Source: an uncultured Flavonifractor sp. (GTDB lineage Bacteria; Bacillota; Clostridia; Oscillospirales; Oscillospiraceae). From it: a DNA stretch of 55,002 nucleotides. Of the stretch, positions 34,311-42,324 are shown in pieces. The notes beneath the pieces are model-generated. The model ran no database searches. It worked only from the letters and a program-made list of their open reading frames with translations, and was not told the DNA's origin. The position numbers were made by a program, and so were the translations under genes. The stretch spans positions 1 to 55,002 of the forward strand of contig CAJUDT010000006.1 of NCBI GenBank assembly GCA_910585415.1. The letters are read 5' to 3'. Position 1 is the first letter of the stretch. Each line of letters opens with the position of its first letter.

Positions 34311-34763
34311 TTACGCGCTGGCGCTCTGATTGGCCCGGGTGGTGGAGACAAATTCCTCCAGGAACCGTTCCTCGGCCTTAGCGGCCTCCTTGTTGTAGAG
34401 GTCCAGCTTCTTTTCCCGGAGCTTCTCCAGAGAGGCCGTCTCCTTCTTGGCCTCCACCACCTCGGTGCGCTTGCGCTCCTCCTGGCGGCGGAGCTCCTCC
34501 AGCCGGTCTGTCTCCCGCTGAATCTCCCCCTCCACGGCCCGCAGGCCGTTTTGATAGAGGGTAGCGTCGATGATGGTCAGCCCCTCGGCCTTGCGCACCC
34601 GGTATTCCTCATTGTAGGTCCGGTAGCGGCCCCAAACGGCCTCCAGGACTTCCTCCTGGGCCCGGACCTGGGCCAGAATGACCGCGTGCTCCCCCCGGAG
34701 GGCGTCCAGCACCTGCTGCTTGTAATCCAGCACGGTATCCAAGGAAAATTTGAATTTTTTCAT
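34311..34763 (-). CDS. fliJ: Flagellar export protein FliJ
   Basis: A 150-aa helical coiled-coil protein (start MKKFKFSLDTVLDYKQQVLD, typical of FliJ) that sits in the centre of the FliI ATPase ring and links it to FlhA. Most residues are charged or Gln. Length fits the family (about 145-150). It lies 26 bases downstream of fliI. Confidence 0.93.
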   Translation of the reverse strand: MKKFKFSLDTVLDYKQQVLDALRGEHAVILAQVRAQEEVLEAVWGRYRTYNEEYRVRKAEGLTIIDATLYQNGLRAVEGEIQRETDRLEELRRQEERKRTEVVEAKKETASLEKLREKKLDLYNKEAAKAEERFLEEFVSTTRANQSASA

Positions 34764-34789
34764 CGGTAAACCACTTCAAGTCAGCCGCC

Positions 34790-36097
34790 TTACTTCAAAA
34801 TTTGCTCCATCTGAGCCAGACACTGTTCATAGGAAAAGGACTCGTCAATCTCCTGGGTGAGGAAGCCGTTCACCGCGTCGATTTTGGACAGGGCGAAATC
34901 CAGCTTCCGGTTGCTCCCCGGCTTATAGGCCCCAATGGCCACCAGGTCCGCGTTTTTCTCATAGACGCTCAGGATATCTCGAATGCGGGAGGCCAGATTC
35001 CGATGCTCCTGGGGAACGATTTCCACCATCAGACGGGAAATGCTGGCCCCCACGTCAATCGCGGGGTAGTGGTTGGCGTGGGCCAGAGCCCGGGAAAGGA
35101 CGATATGGCCGTCCAAAATACCGCGAACGGTATCGGCAATGGGCTCGTTGGTGTCATCGCCCTCCACCAGCACGGTATAGACCCCAGTAATGGAGCCCTT
35201 GGCAAAGTTGCCGCTGCGCTCCAGGAGCTTGGGCATTTCCGCGTACATGGAGGGGGTGTACCCCCGGGCCACCGGCGGCTCTCCAATCGCCAGACCGATT
35301 TCCCGCTGCGCCATAGCGAACCGGGTCAGGGAGTCCATCATCAACAGCACGTCGTACCCCTGGTCCCGGAAGTACTCGGCAATACCGGTGGCCACACTGG
35401 GGCATTTCATCCGCAGCATGGCGGGCTGGTCGGAGGTGGCCACCACCAGCACGGAGCGCTTCATCCCTTCCTCGCCCAAATCCTTCTGGACGAACTCCAG
35501 CACCTCGCGCCCGCGCTCGCCCACCAGGGCGATGACGTTGATATCTGCGGTAACGTTTTTGGCAATCATGCCCATCAGGGTGGATTTCCCCACGCCGGTG
35601 CCCGCAAATATGCCAATGCGCTGGCCCTTGCCGATGGTGTTCATGCCGTCTATGGCCTTAATGCCAAACTGGATACGCTCCCGAATGGGGGGGCGCTGCA
35701 GGGGATTGATGTGCGAGCCCCCCACACAGTAGGGGGTCCCCCCCTCGAAGGGGGCCTTGCCGTCGATGGGCTGTCCCAGGGCGTTGATGATACGCCCCCG
35801 GAGGAACTCCCCCACCCGGAGGGTGAGCTGTGCGCCGGTATTGCGCACGAAGTTCCCGGCGGATATGCCCGCCATATCGGAGTAGGGCATCAGGAGGATG
35901 TGGTCATTTTTGAACCCCACCACCTCAGCCGTCACCTGTCCGCCGGAGTCCCCGCTGTAAATGCGGCAGATATCGCCCACCGCCGCGTGGGCTCCGGAGG
36001 CCTCGATGGACATGCCCACGATATTTTCGATTTTTCCGGTCAGGCTGTAGGTGTCCGCGTTGTAGACCTGCCGGACCATCTGCTGGAATACAGACAT
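34790..36097 (-). CDS. fliI: Flagellar export ATPase FliI
   Basis: A 435-aa hexameric ATPase of the flagellar export machine, homologous to F1-beta. It has Walker A GIFAGTGVGKST (about residue 160), GERGREVLEFV, Walker B VLLMMDSLTRFAMAQRE, and GEPPVARGYTPS. The C-terminal domain binds FliJ and chaperones. Length matches the family. It lies 18 bases downstream of its regulator fliH. Confidence 0.97.
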   Translation of the reverse strand: MSVFQQMVRQVYNADTYSLTGKIENIVGMSIEASGAHAAVGDICRIYSGDSGGQVTAEVVGFKNDHILLMPYSDMAGISAGNFVRNTGAQLTLRVGEFLRGRIINALGQPIDGKAPFEGGTPYCVGGSHINPLQRPPIRERIQFGIKAIDGMNTIGKGQRIGIFAGTGVGKSTLMGMIAKNVTADINVIALVGERGREVLEFVQKDLGEEGMKRSVLVVATSDQPAMLRMKCPSVATGIAEYFRDQGYDVLLMMDSLTRFAMAQREIGLAIGEPPVARGYTPSMYAEMPKLLERSGNFAKGSITGVYTVLVEGDDTNEPIADTVRGILDGHIVLSRALAHANHYPAIDVGASISRLMVEIVPQEHRNLASRIRDILSVYEKNADLVAIGAYKPGSNRKLDFALSKIDAVNGFLTQEIDESFSYEQCLAQMEQILK

Positions 36098-36115
36098 GGG
36101 AATGTCTCCTACTTC

Positions 36116-36961
36116 TTAAAACAGGCTTCCGCCGCCGCCGCCGGCGGTATCCATGAGAATACTGCGGATGTTGTTGAGCTGGGTGGCGGCGCTGGCATCG
36201 ATAATCTCGTCGGGGGTTTCAATGATGCAGGTGCCCGACTCGTCGTCCCCCATGGGGATAATCCGCACCCGGTCGCTGAGGCCGCTCAGGGTGGCCGACA
36301 GGGAGGCGGGCAGCTGACTGAGCCGCTTGGCGTCACACTCGGCAATGTATATGTGAACCCATTCCCGGCGCTTGCGCTTATCCACCGCCGTCTGAATCAT
36401 GCGGGAAATCACGTCGGCGCTGCTCTTGAGGCTCACGCAGACCACCTTTTCCGCGATGGCCAGGGCCAAATCCCGCAGCTCGTCAATGTTCTGGTCCATC
36501 TGCCGGTCCAGGGCGCTCCCGGCCTGGGTCAGGAAGCGCTCCACCTGTTCCTCCAGGCGCTTGGCCTGTTCCTCCCGCTCCTTGGCGGCCTCCTGCCGGG
36601 CCTGGGCCAGCCCCTGGCCGTACCCCTCCCGACGGCCGTCCTCCCGGGCGGCGGCAAAGACCTGCTCGGCCTCCTGCCGGGCGGACTGGCGGCTGTCCTC
36701 CAAAAGCTGCTCCGCCTGACGGCGGGCGTCCTCCAGGATGCTGTCCGCCTGAATCTGGGCAAAGCTGATGGGATTTTCCTCCGGGGGTTCCTCCAAAGGC
36801 TCCGCCGTCCACTCCCCCTGGGGGTCCAGATCCTCCAACCCTTCCTCGGGCAAAAGGACTTCCTCTGGGGGGAGCTCCTCGGCTTGAATCAGCTCCTCGG
36901 CGTCCGGGAATTGATAGGGCTCCGCCGCCGCCCGCATAAAATGCTTGAATATGTTAGGCAA
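36116..36961 (-). CDS. fliH: Flagellar export ATPase regulator FliH
   Basis: A 281-aa stator-like partner of FliI. An acidic N-terminal part is followed by long Ala/Gln/Arg-rich helices (RRQAEQLLEDSRQSARQEAE) and a C-terminal FliI-binding domain (ALAIAEKVVCVSLKSSADVI). The start is a TTG at 36961 inside the end of fliG (8-base overlap TTGCCTAA), with AAAGGA about 8 bases upstream; an ATG nine codons on is the alternative. Non-ATG start and overlap suggest translation coupled to fliG. Confidence 0.92.
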   Translation of the reverse strand: MPNIFKHFMRAAAEPYQFPDAEELIQAEELPPEEVLLPEEGLEDLDPQGEWTAEPLEEPPEENPISFAQIQADSILEDARRQAEQLLEDSRQSARQEAEQVFAAAREDGRREGYGQGLAQARQEAAKEREEQAKRLEEQVERFLTQAGSALDRQMDQNIDELRDLALAIAEKVVCVSLKSSADVISRMIQTAVDKRKRREWVHIYIAECDAKRLSQLPASLSATLSGLSDRVRIIPMGDDESGTCIIETPDEIIDASAATQLNNIRSILMDTAGGGGGSLF

Positions 36962-38102
36962 TGATATCGTCCTTTCCGCCCTTCAGGATGATGATCTCGT
37001 TCTTCTCCTCCAAGCCGCGGATAATATCGACGATGCGCTGCTGGGCCTCTTCCACGTCCTTCATGCGGACATTGGTGGTAATCTCCAGGTCGTCCTGGAT
37101 GCTCTGGGCCATACGGGTGGACATATTGTTGAAGAGCTTCGCGGCCACCTCTTTGTTGGTGGCCTTGAGGGCCAGCACCAGATCTCTGGGGTCGCAGTCC
37201 CGCACGAAGCGCTGAACCGACCGGTCGTCCATGGTGATGATGTCCTCAAAGACGAACATACGCTTGCGAATCTCGTCGGCCAGCTCCTGGTCGTAGGCGG
37301 CCAGGCCGTCGAAGATGTTCTTCTCGCTGGACCGGTCCAGGTTGTTCATCACGTCGGCCACATAGTCGATGCCGCCCACCTTGACGTTGCTGCTGGTGAC
37401 GATATTGGAGAACTTGTTGCGCATATCGGCCTCCACAATCTTGAGGGCCATGGGGGACACGCCCTCGATTTTGGCCATGTTCTCCACAACCTTGATCTGC
37501 CGGGCCTCGTCCAGCTGGGCGATGACCCCGGCGGCCTTGCTGGCCTCGATGTGGGAGAGCACCAGGGCGATGGTCTGGGCGCGCTCGTTCTGGAGGGCGG
37601 AGAACAGGGAGCGCTCATCCGCCTTATCCATAAAGGCAAACTGCCGGTTCTTGAGGGACTTGGTGACCTTGCCCAGGAGCTCCTCGGCGGTCTGGGGCCC
37701 GTAGGCCTTCTCCAGGACGGCTCTGGCGTATTCCAAGCCGCCCTCGGTGACCGCCTTGTTGCTCAGGCACATCTGATAGAACTCGGTCAGGACCTCTTCG
37801 GTCTGCTCGGAGCCCAGCAGGCCCAGCTTTGCCACCTCAATGGTGAGCTGCTCCACGTCGTCGGGCTCCATGAACTTGTACAGGTGGGAGGCCTTATCGG
37901 CCCCCAGGGCGACGATAACGGCTGCTGCCTTCTGCTGGCTGTTCAGGCTCACCCGGGGCATCGACGGGGCCGGCTTGGCCTCCGGCTGTTTGGGCTGGGC
38001 CTGCTCCTTGACTTCCTGGGTCTCCTGGGGCTCTTCGCCCTTCTTGCCCTTTTTGCCCTTCCCAAAGCCCTTTTTCTTGGGCTCCGCTGCGGTGTCAGCC
38101 AT
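36954..38102 (-). CDS. fliG: Flagellar motor switch protein FliG
   Basis: A 382-aa switch protein that joins the MS ring to the stator-facing torque ring. An unusual Lys/Glu/Pro-rich N-terminal extension of about 50 residues (MADTAAEPKKKGFGKGKKG) precedes the normal start. The conserved core includes LLGSEQTEEVLTEFY, QLDEARQIKVVENMA and the torque helix region VQRFVRDCDPRDLVLALKAT. Usual length is about 335-340 aa, so the extra residues account for the difference. It overlaps fliF by 8 bases (ATGGCTGA) and fliH by 8 bases. Confidence 0.96.
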   Translation of the reverse strand: MADTAAEPKKKGFGKGKKGKKGEEPQETQEVKEQAQPKQPEAKPAPSMPRVSLNSQQKAAAVIVALGADKASHLYKFMEPDDVEQLTIEVAKLGLLGSEQTEEVLTEFYQMCLSNKAVTEGGLEYARAVLEKAYGPQTAEELLGKVTKSLKNRQFAFMDKADERSLFSALQNERAQTIALVLSHIEASKAAGVIAQLDEARQIKVVENMAKIEGVSPMALKIVEADMRNKFSNIVTSSNVKVGGIDYVADVMNNLDRSSEKNIFDGLAAYDQELADEIRKRMFVFEDIITMDDRSVQRFVRDCDPRDLVLALKATNKEVAAKLFNNMSTRMAQSIQDDLEITTNVRMKDVEEAQQRIVDIIRGLEEKNEIIILKGGKDDIIA

Positions 38103-39768
38103 TGTCGTCGTCTCCTTTCAGCCAGCTCTTAATCATCGTGGCGGCAATCTCGGGGTTCTCGTCCACAAACTGGCGGATATCCTTACGCAGCTCCATACTG
38201 CGCTCGGTCTGAATGTCCATTACGTCGGCGCCGGTCTCGGGCTCCCCATTCTCGCCCAGGGGAATGCCTGCGGCCTCCAACAGCTCCTCCACGGAGGCGT
38301 TCTGCTGCTCTTCCAGCTCCTGCTGCTTCTTTTTCTTCTTGCCCCGCAGGATAAGGATAACCACCAGCAGCACCACAAACAGAAGGATGCCGGCAGCGGC
38401 GGCAATGATAATCCACAGAGGAATCCCGCCGATGGTCCCAGGCTGCTCGGGTCCGCCGGGCTCGCCGGGCTGGGGCGCCACGTAGAAGGGCGCGGTCATA
38501 ACGGAAATCTTGCTGGCCAAGTATTCCTCGGCGGTCATCTCTTCGGTCACCACCGCGTTGATGCCGGCGGCCCGGGCCGCGTGGGCGATGACCTGTTCAA
38601 TGTCCACCGCTCCCGCCGTAGTGGAGTTGATGCTCACGGCTACGGTACAGTCGGTAACCTGGCCAATGGGAATGTAGGTTTCCGTCTGGGTCTTGCTGTT
38701 GTCGAAAATAGTCTCGCCGCTGGTTTGAAGCAGGTTCTGGTCATCGTCGGGGGCTTCAGGATTCTCCACATACTGGGGCCAGTCGGCGTTGGACTCGGTG
38801 CCCACAACCCCTCCAGCGCCCTCGCCCGCGCCGGGTACAATCTGATGGTCGTAAATCATCGTGCCGATAATGCCCCGGCCTCCGGTGCTTCCGTCCTGGG
38901 CGTATTCGGGCAGGCCCACCTGATAATCTTTGATTGTGGTGGTGCTCATTTCCACCACGCAGTTGGCCTCTACCTTCAGGTTTTCCGCGCCGTAGAAGTC
39001 AACCAGGGCCTCGTACACCTGACGGCGGACCTTGTTGGCATAGCTCTCCTCCAGCTGGGTCTTGAGGGCGTAGGCGTCGCTGTCGGCGGCATTGCCTACA
39101 TCGCTGCCGCTGTATGTATTGCCGTAGCTGTCGATAATCACGACGGAGTCAATTTTCAGCCCCTGCACCGCGTGTGCCACAAAGTTGCGGATGGCATTGG
39201 CCATTTTGCTGTTCAGCTCCGCGCCGCTCCTCATGGTCACCTCAACGGCGGCGGAGGCCTCCACCTCGTTCCCGCCGGATAGGACGGACCCCCGTCCGCT
39301 GCTCTGGGTGAGGGTAACCACTGCCGAGCTGACGCCCTCCAGCTCCTCAATGATGGCTCCCAGGCGGTCCTGAATCGAGTTCAGGTAGGCCTGTTTTCGC
39401 TCCGCCTCGGTTGAGAGGGTGCTGACGTGGCTATAATAGGACTCGTAGGAGAACCCCTGCTTGGGATACCCCTCCATCATCAGGCGGGCTTTCAGATTGG
39501 TCTCCTGCCCGCTGGGTACCAGGATGGTGCTCATACCCTCCATCCGGTAATCCTGGATTCCCTGCGTCTCCAGCCAAGACATGACCGTGGAGATTTCCTC
39601 CGCATTGCTGGAGGTAATCAGCACGGAGTAGGGCCGGTTGTAAAGAAAAATGGTAATGCCCGCAGCCACAAGCACCAGCGCCACGGCAATCAGGACCCAT
39701 ATTTTCTTTGAGACTTTGCCCAGCGCCGTCTTGGCCTTCTCCAAATTTGCTTTTATCTTCTCATTCAA
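38095..39768 (-). CDS. fliF: Flagellar MS-ring protein FliF
   Basis: A 557-aa membrane ring protein. Membrane helix 1 is VLIAVALVLVAAGITIFLY (about residues 25-43). Ring-building domains follow, with VLVPSGQETNLKARLMMEG and TLTQSSGRGS. Membrane helix 2 (IIAAAAGILLFVVLLVVILIL, about 455-475) precedes a Lys-rich segment and a C-terminal FliG-binding tail (MATMIKSWLKGD-like, ending near residue 555). Domain order and length match the family. Confidence 0.96.
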   Translation of the reverse strand: MNEKIKANLEKAKTALGKVSKKIWVLIAVALVLVAAGITIFLYNRPYSVLITSSNAEEISTVMSWLETQGIQDYRMEGMSTILVPSGQETNLKARLMMEGYPKQGFSYESYYSHVSTLSTEAERKQAYLNSIQDRLGAIIEELEGVSSAVVTLTQSSGRGSVLSGGNEVEASAAVEVTMRSGAELNSKMANAIRNFVAHAVQGLKIDSVVIIDSYGNTYSGSDVGNAADSDAYALKTQLEESYANKVRRQVYEALVDFYGAENLKVEANCVVEMSTTTIKDYQVGLPEYAQDGSTGGRGIIGTMIYDHQIVPGAGEGAGGVVGTESNADWPQYVENPEAPDDDQNLLQTSGETIFDNSKTQTETYIPIGQVTDCTVAVSINSTTAGAVDIEQVIAHAARAAGINAVVTEEMTAEEYLASKISVMTAPFYVAPQPGEPGGPEQPGTIGGIPLWIIIAAAAGILLFVVLLVVILILRGKKKKKQQELEEQQNASVEELLEAAGIPLGENGEPETGADVMDIQTERSMELRKDIRQFVDENPEIAATMIKSWLKGDDDNG

Positions 39769-39814
39769 CCGCTATCATCCCCTGGCCTTCCGCTTCCCAT
39801 GATATGACTCCCGC

Positions 39815-40177
39815 TTAAATGCTCATACGGGTCAGCTCAGAATAGGCGTCCAACGCCTTATTGCGCAGCTGAACCAGCAAATCCACCGAAATTCCGTACT
39901 TGGTGGCGGCAATCGTCGCGGCAGCGGGGTTATCCAGCTGCCCGGTGGAGAGCAGATACTGGGCCTGAACATTTTCCGCGTCGGTATCTCTTACATTCTG
40001 AATGGCATTCTGAAAAATAGACGCAAACAAGCCGCCGTCCAACCGTTCTGCGGAGGACGCGGCCTCAGACTCCTGCTGTACCCGTGCGGGCGCAGCAATG
40101 CCCCACCCCGTCGGGGCGGCAATTCCATATTGTGCCAGGGGGCCTGCGCCCCCGAATCCTTCTGCCGGCGTAAGCAT
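39815..40177 (-). CDS. fliE: Flagellar MS ring-rod junction protein FliE
   Basis: A 120-aa exported protein joining the MS ring to the rod. The first ~45 residues are Gly/Ala-rich and non-conserved. The C-terminal part has LLSTGQLDNPAAATIAATK and DLLVQLRNKALDAYSELTRM, the family hallmark ending in a conserved RM. It is 46 bases upstream of fliF and 36 bases after flgC. Confidence 0.94.
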   Translation of the reverse strand: MLTPAEGFGGAGPLAQYGIAAPTGWGIAAPARVQQESEAASSAERLDGGLFASIFQNAIQNVRDTDAENVQAQYLLSTGQLDNPAAATIAATKYGISVDLLVQLRNKALDAYSELTRMSI

Positions 40178-40213
40178 AGCCTTGTGCTCCTTCCTCTGCG
40201 TCCCTTAACTCCG

Positions 40214-40678
40214 CTACCGTCCAATCTCCATTCCCTTGGATACGACAGCCTTGAGGGTATTCATCATCGTAACGTTGGCCGAATAGGCCTGGGTCGCGGC
40301 CATAGCGTCGGTAATCTCCTTCACCATGTCCACATTGGGCATCTCCACATACCCGTCCTCGTTGGCGTCCGGGTGGGTGGGGTCATACAGGAGCTTCAGC
40401 TCCTCCGGGTCCTCGGCAATGTTGACCACCCGCACGCCGCCCGCGGTGGCATACCCGGTGTTGGGGGCCAGCCCCTGCGCGGCCCGCGCCATAGCGGCCC
40501 GGAAGGAGTCCCGCCCGGTCTCCGCCTGAAAGACCACCACCTTCCGGCGGTAAGGGCCCTCGCCGTTCTCCGTCCGGGTGGTGTTGGCGTTGGTGACGTT
40601 CTCGGCAATGACATCCAGGCGCAGCTGCTGTGCAGTCAGGCCGGAGCCGACGATATTCATAGAGCTCAAAAAGGACAT
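40214..40678 (-). CDS. flgC: Flagellar proximal rod protein FlgC
   Basis: A 154-aa rod subunit. The N-terminal core is MNIVGSGLTAQQLRLDVIAE and ENVTNANTTRT. The central YRRKVVVFQAE, the C-terminal YVEMPNVDMVKEITDAM and the final coiled-coil are typical of FlgC. Length fits the family (about 145-155). It lies 18 bases after flgB. Confidence 0.95.
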   Translation of the reverse strand: MSFLSSMNIVGSGLTAQQLRLDVIAENVTNANTTRTENGEGPYRRKVVVFQAETGRDSFRAAMARAAQGLAPNTGYATAGGVRVVNIAEDPEELKLLYDPTHPDANEDGYVEMPNVDMVKEITDAMAATQAYSANVTMMNTLKAVVSKGMEIGR

Positions 40679-40696
40679 AATCCGTTACCTCCCAGA

Positions 40697-41089
40697 TTAC
40701 TGGCCCCGCACCGCAGTACGCAGCACGGTCAGGTTGTTGGAAATGGACTGCATCACGTACTGAATCTGGTAGGCGTTGCGCACCGCCTCCACCATCTGCT
40801 CGTTGACATTGATGCCGTTTTCGTCCATACGTGCGGCCTCCTGGGGCTCGAACACGGCCACCTCGGCGTCCTCCAGGAGACGGCGCACGGTGCTCTGCGG
40901 CTTCGTGCTCTTCCCGCCGGCGGCCCGCTCCAGCTGGACCCGCAGGCTGTCCTCAAAGGTAACCACCTTAGCCTTATAGTTCGGCGTCTCCGCGTTGGCC
41001 ACGTTGTCCAGCAGCGCCGCCTGCTTGGTCCACAGGAAGCCCATAGATTTTTCCAGCAGCAGCTGGGAATTGCTCGCCAAAAAGTCCAT
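40697..41089 (-). CDS. flgB: Flagellar proximal rod protein FlgB
   Basis: A 130-aa rod subunit and the first gene of the fla/che operon. It has the N-terminal rod motif TKQAALLDNVANAETPNYKA and the C-terminal helix YQIQYVMQSISNNLTVLRTA. AAGGAG lies 8 bases before the ATG at 41089 (protein start MDFLASNSQ). Longer in-frame starts at 41110 and beyond lack family similarity. Two promoter matches lie about 200 and 350 bases upstream. Confidence 0.94.
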   Translation of the reverse strand: MDFLASNSQLLLEKSMGFLWTKQAALLDNVANAETPNYKAKVVTFEDSLRVQLERAAGGKSTKPQSTVRRLLEDAEVAVFEPQEAARMDENGINVNEQMVEAVRNAYQIQYVMQSISNNLTVLRTAVRGQ

Positions 41090-41291
41090 TCTCCGCACTC
41101 CTTCGCCCATAAGCTCCGCCCCCCATGGGGAGCGGCCGGTCCCAGGCACCTCACGCCTGCGGTTTCTTCTAAAATTATGTAACAGACTGGTTAACCATAC
41201 ACTTGCAGGCATAACCGGCCAAGCTCAGAAAAAAGTGAACGCACTGGTTTTAATTTCCGGCACATTCCATCTTGCGCTAGCTTGCTTTTGC

Positions 41292-41320
41292 ATTATAACA
41301 CACCCATACCGCAAATTCAA
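41292..41320 (-). promoter_or_regulatory. Sigma-A promoter, proximal, for the fla/che operon
   Basis: Read on the - strand: TTGAAT (41320-41315), 17 bases, TATAAT (41297-41292), with TG one base before the -10. Predicted start about 195 bases before the flgB ATG. Confidence 0.7.
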
Positions 41321-41439
41321 GTGTAATCACAGCCCCCTCTGCGAGCGTTTTTTCCAACCTTAACCAGGGCTCTGCCAGTTTTCTGTCTTTTTTTCCGAGT
41401 AAATCCTGATTTCTATTCATTTTCACCGGGATGCTTTCT

Positions 41440-41468
41440 ATTATTATTCAATTTCCGTTCTTTGTCAA
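41440..41468 (-). promoter_or_regulatory. Sigma-A promoter, distal, for the fla/che operon
   Basis: Read on the - strand: perfect TTGACA (41468-41463), 17 bases, AATAAT (41445-41440). It lies 148 bases upstream of the proximal promoter, suggesting dual control of the operon. Confidence 0.55.
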
Positions 41469-41546
41469 GGGCATTTGTTGATATCTGTCAATTTTTTCAG
41501 GTGACCCCACCTTTTTTTCTCTCATCCCGCTCCTTGAGGACAGACA

Positions 41547-41591
41547 CGCTCAGGCGGAGCTCCAGCCGCTGGCCAAAGCTCCGCCTGAGCG
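41547..41591 (-). terminator. 15-bp hairpin after the YcgR-like PilZ gene
   Basis: CGCTCAGGCGGAGCT (41547-41561) pairs perfectly with AGCTCCGCCTGAGCG (41577-41591); the loop itself can fold (CCAGC/GCTGG). It starts 7 bases past the PilZ stop. No immediate U-tract follows leftward, though a run of A/T lies 25 bases on. It likely separates the PilZ unit from the fla/che operon. Confidence 0.6.
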
Positions 41592-41598
41592 CACAGAA

Positions 41599-42270
41599 TC
41601 AGGGCGTACCCCGCTCCTTTTGGGTCTGAATTTCCTTCCGCTGGGCGATGAAGATGGCCCGGAGAAGCCGGTCCTGCTCCCTGGAGGCCAGGGAGGTAAA
41701 CTGACAGCCGTAGGGTATGTACCCGCCCGACCGCTCACCGGCCCGGCGGACCCGGCACTGGAAGGCGAAGGGGTCCAGCTCCTCCACAATGCGCGCGTTG
41801 GTGACGGACAGCTCATCCTCCACCTCGTAGCTCTCCCGGCTGGTGAGCAGCAGCCCCCCCGCGCTGACGTCCAGAATCATACAGGGGGCGCTGGTCCGCT
41901 TGTTCCCCCCCTTGGGGGTGCAGATGGCGGAGGCCTCAACCTTCACATGCTGCCGGAAGAAGCCCCGCTTCTCCACCACGAACTTGTTTTCCAGCTGGTC
42001 CAGCTTCCACATCCACTGGGTACTGCCGCAGATTTTTCCATGGAGCACCATGGTCCGCTCTCCCTGGAAAAAGCGGAGCTTGATCTCCTTATTATAAAGG
42101 ACGGGGGGCAGCTCCTGGCCGGTGGATTCCCGAATCGTAACCGCCCCGTTGGAGCCGAAGCGCTCTACCTTACCCACAAAGGTCAGCTGATTGTTCAGGG
42201 TCAGTGCCTCCACCATCATGCCTGGACGGATTTCAAAATCCTCGGTCTGGGCCTGGGAAATCTCTTCCAT
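41599..42270 (-). CDS. YcgR-like flagellar brake protein with PilZ domain
   Basis: A 223-aa protein. An N-terminal YcgR-type beta domain (residues about 12-100; GMMVEALTLNNQLTFVGKVE) precedes a PilZ domain (about 105-215). The c-di-GMP motif DVSAGG is intact, but the RxxxR motif reads RQHVK in GFFRQHVKVEA, with Lys for the second Arg. Binding may be weakened. YcgR/YpfA proteins slow motors when bound to c-di-GMP by acting on MotA or FliG. The gene lies just upstream of the fla/che operon. Family call is good; c-di-GMP binding is uncertain. Confidence 0.85.
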   Translation of the reverse strand: MEEISQAQTEDFEIRPGMMVEALTLNNQLTFVGKVERFGSNGAVTIRESTGQELPPVLYNKEIKLRFFQGERTMVLHGKICGSTQWMWKLDQLENKFVVEKRGFFRQHVKVEASAICTPKGGNKRTSAPCMILDVSAGGLLLTSRESYEVEDELSVTNARIVEELDPFAFQCRVRRAGERSGGYIPYGCQFTSLASREQDRLLRAIFIAQRKEIQTQKERGTP

Positions 42271-42324
42271 AATCTCTCATCCTCTCTGAATCAGCGGAAC
42301 CGGAAGCCCCGGTTTCCCTCTGGA

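Larger units (their letters stand above)
41090..41598. other. 509-base control region before flgB
   Basis: AT-rich intergenic DNA with no recognised gene. It holds two sigma-A-type promoter matches reading toward flgB, a perfect 10-base palindrome TGGTTAACCA at 41188-41197 in the presumed leader, and a strong hairpin at the PilZ-gene end. The leader from the nearer promoter would be about 195 bases, long enough for regulation, but I recognise no riboswitch. Confidence 0.6.

Noticed and set aside
41090..41290. Riboswitch in the flgB leader
   Set aside because: The leader is long enough, but I see no conserved core such as a GEMM (c-di-GMP) pattern, and only a short palindrome.
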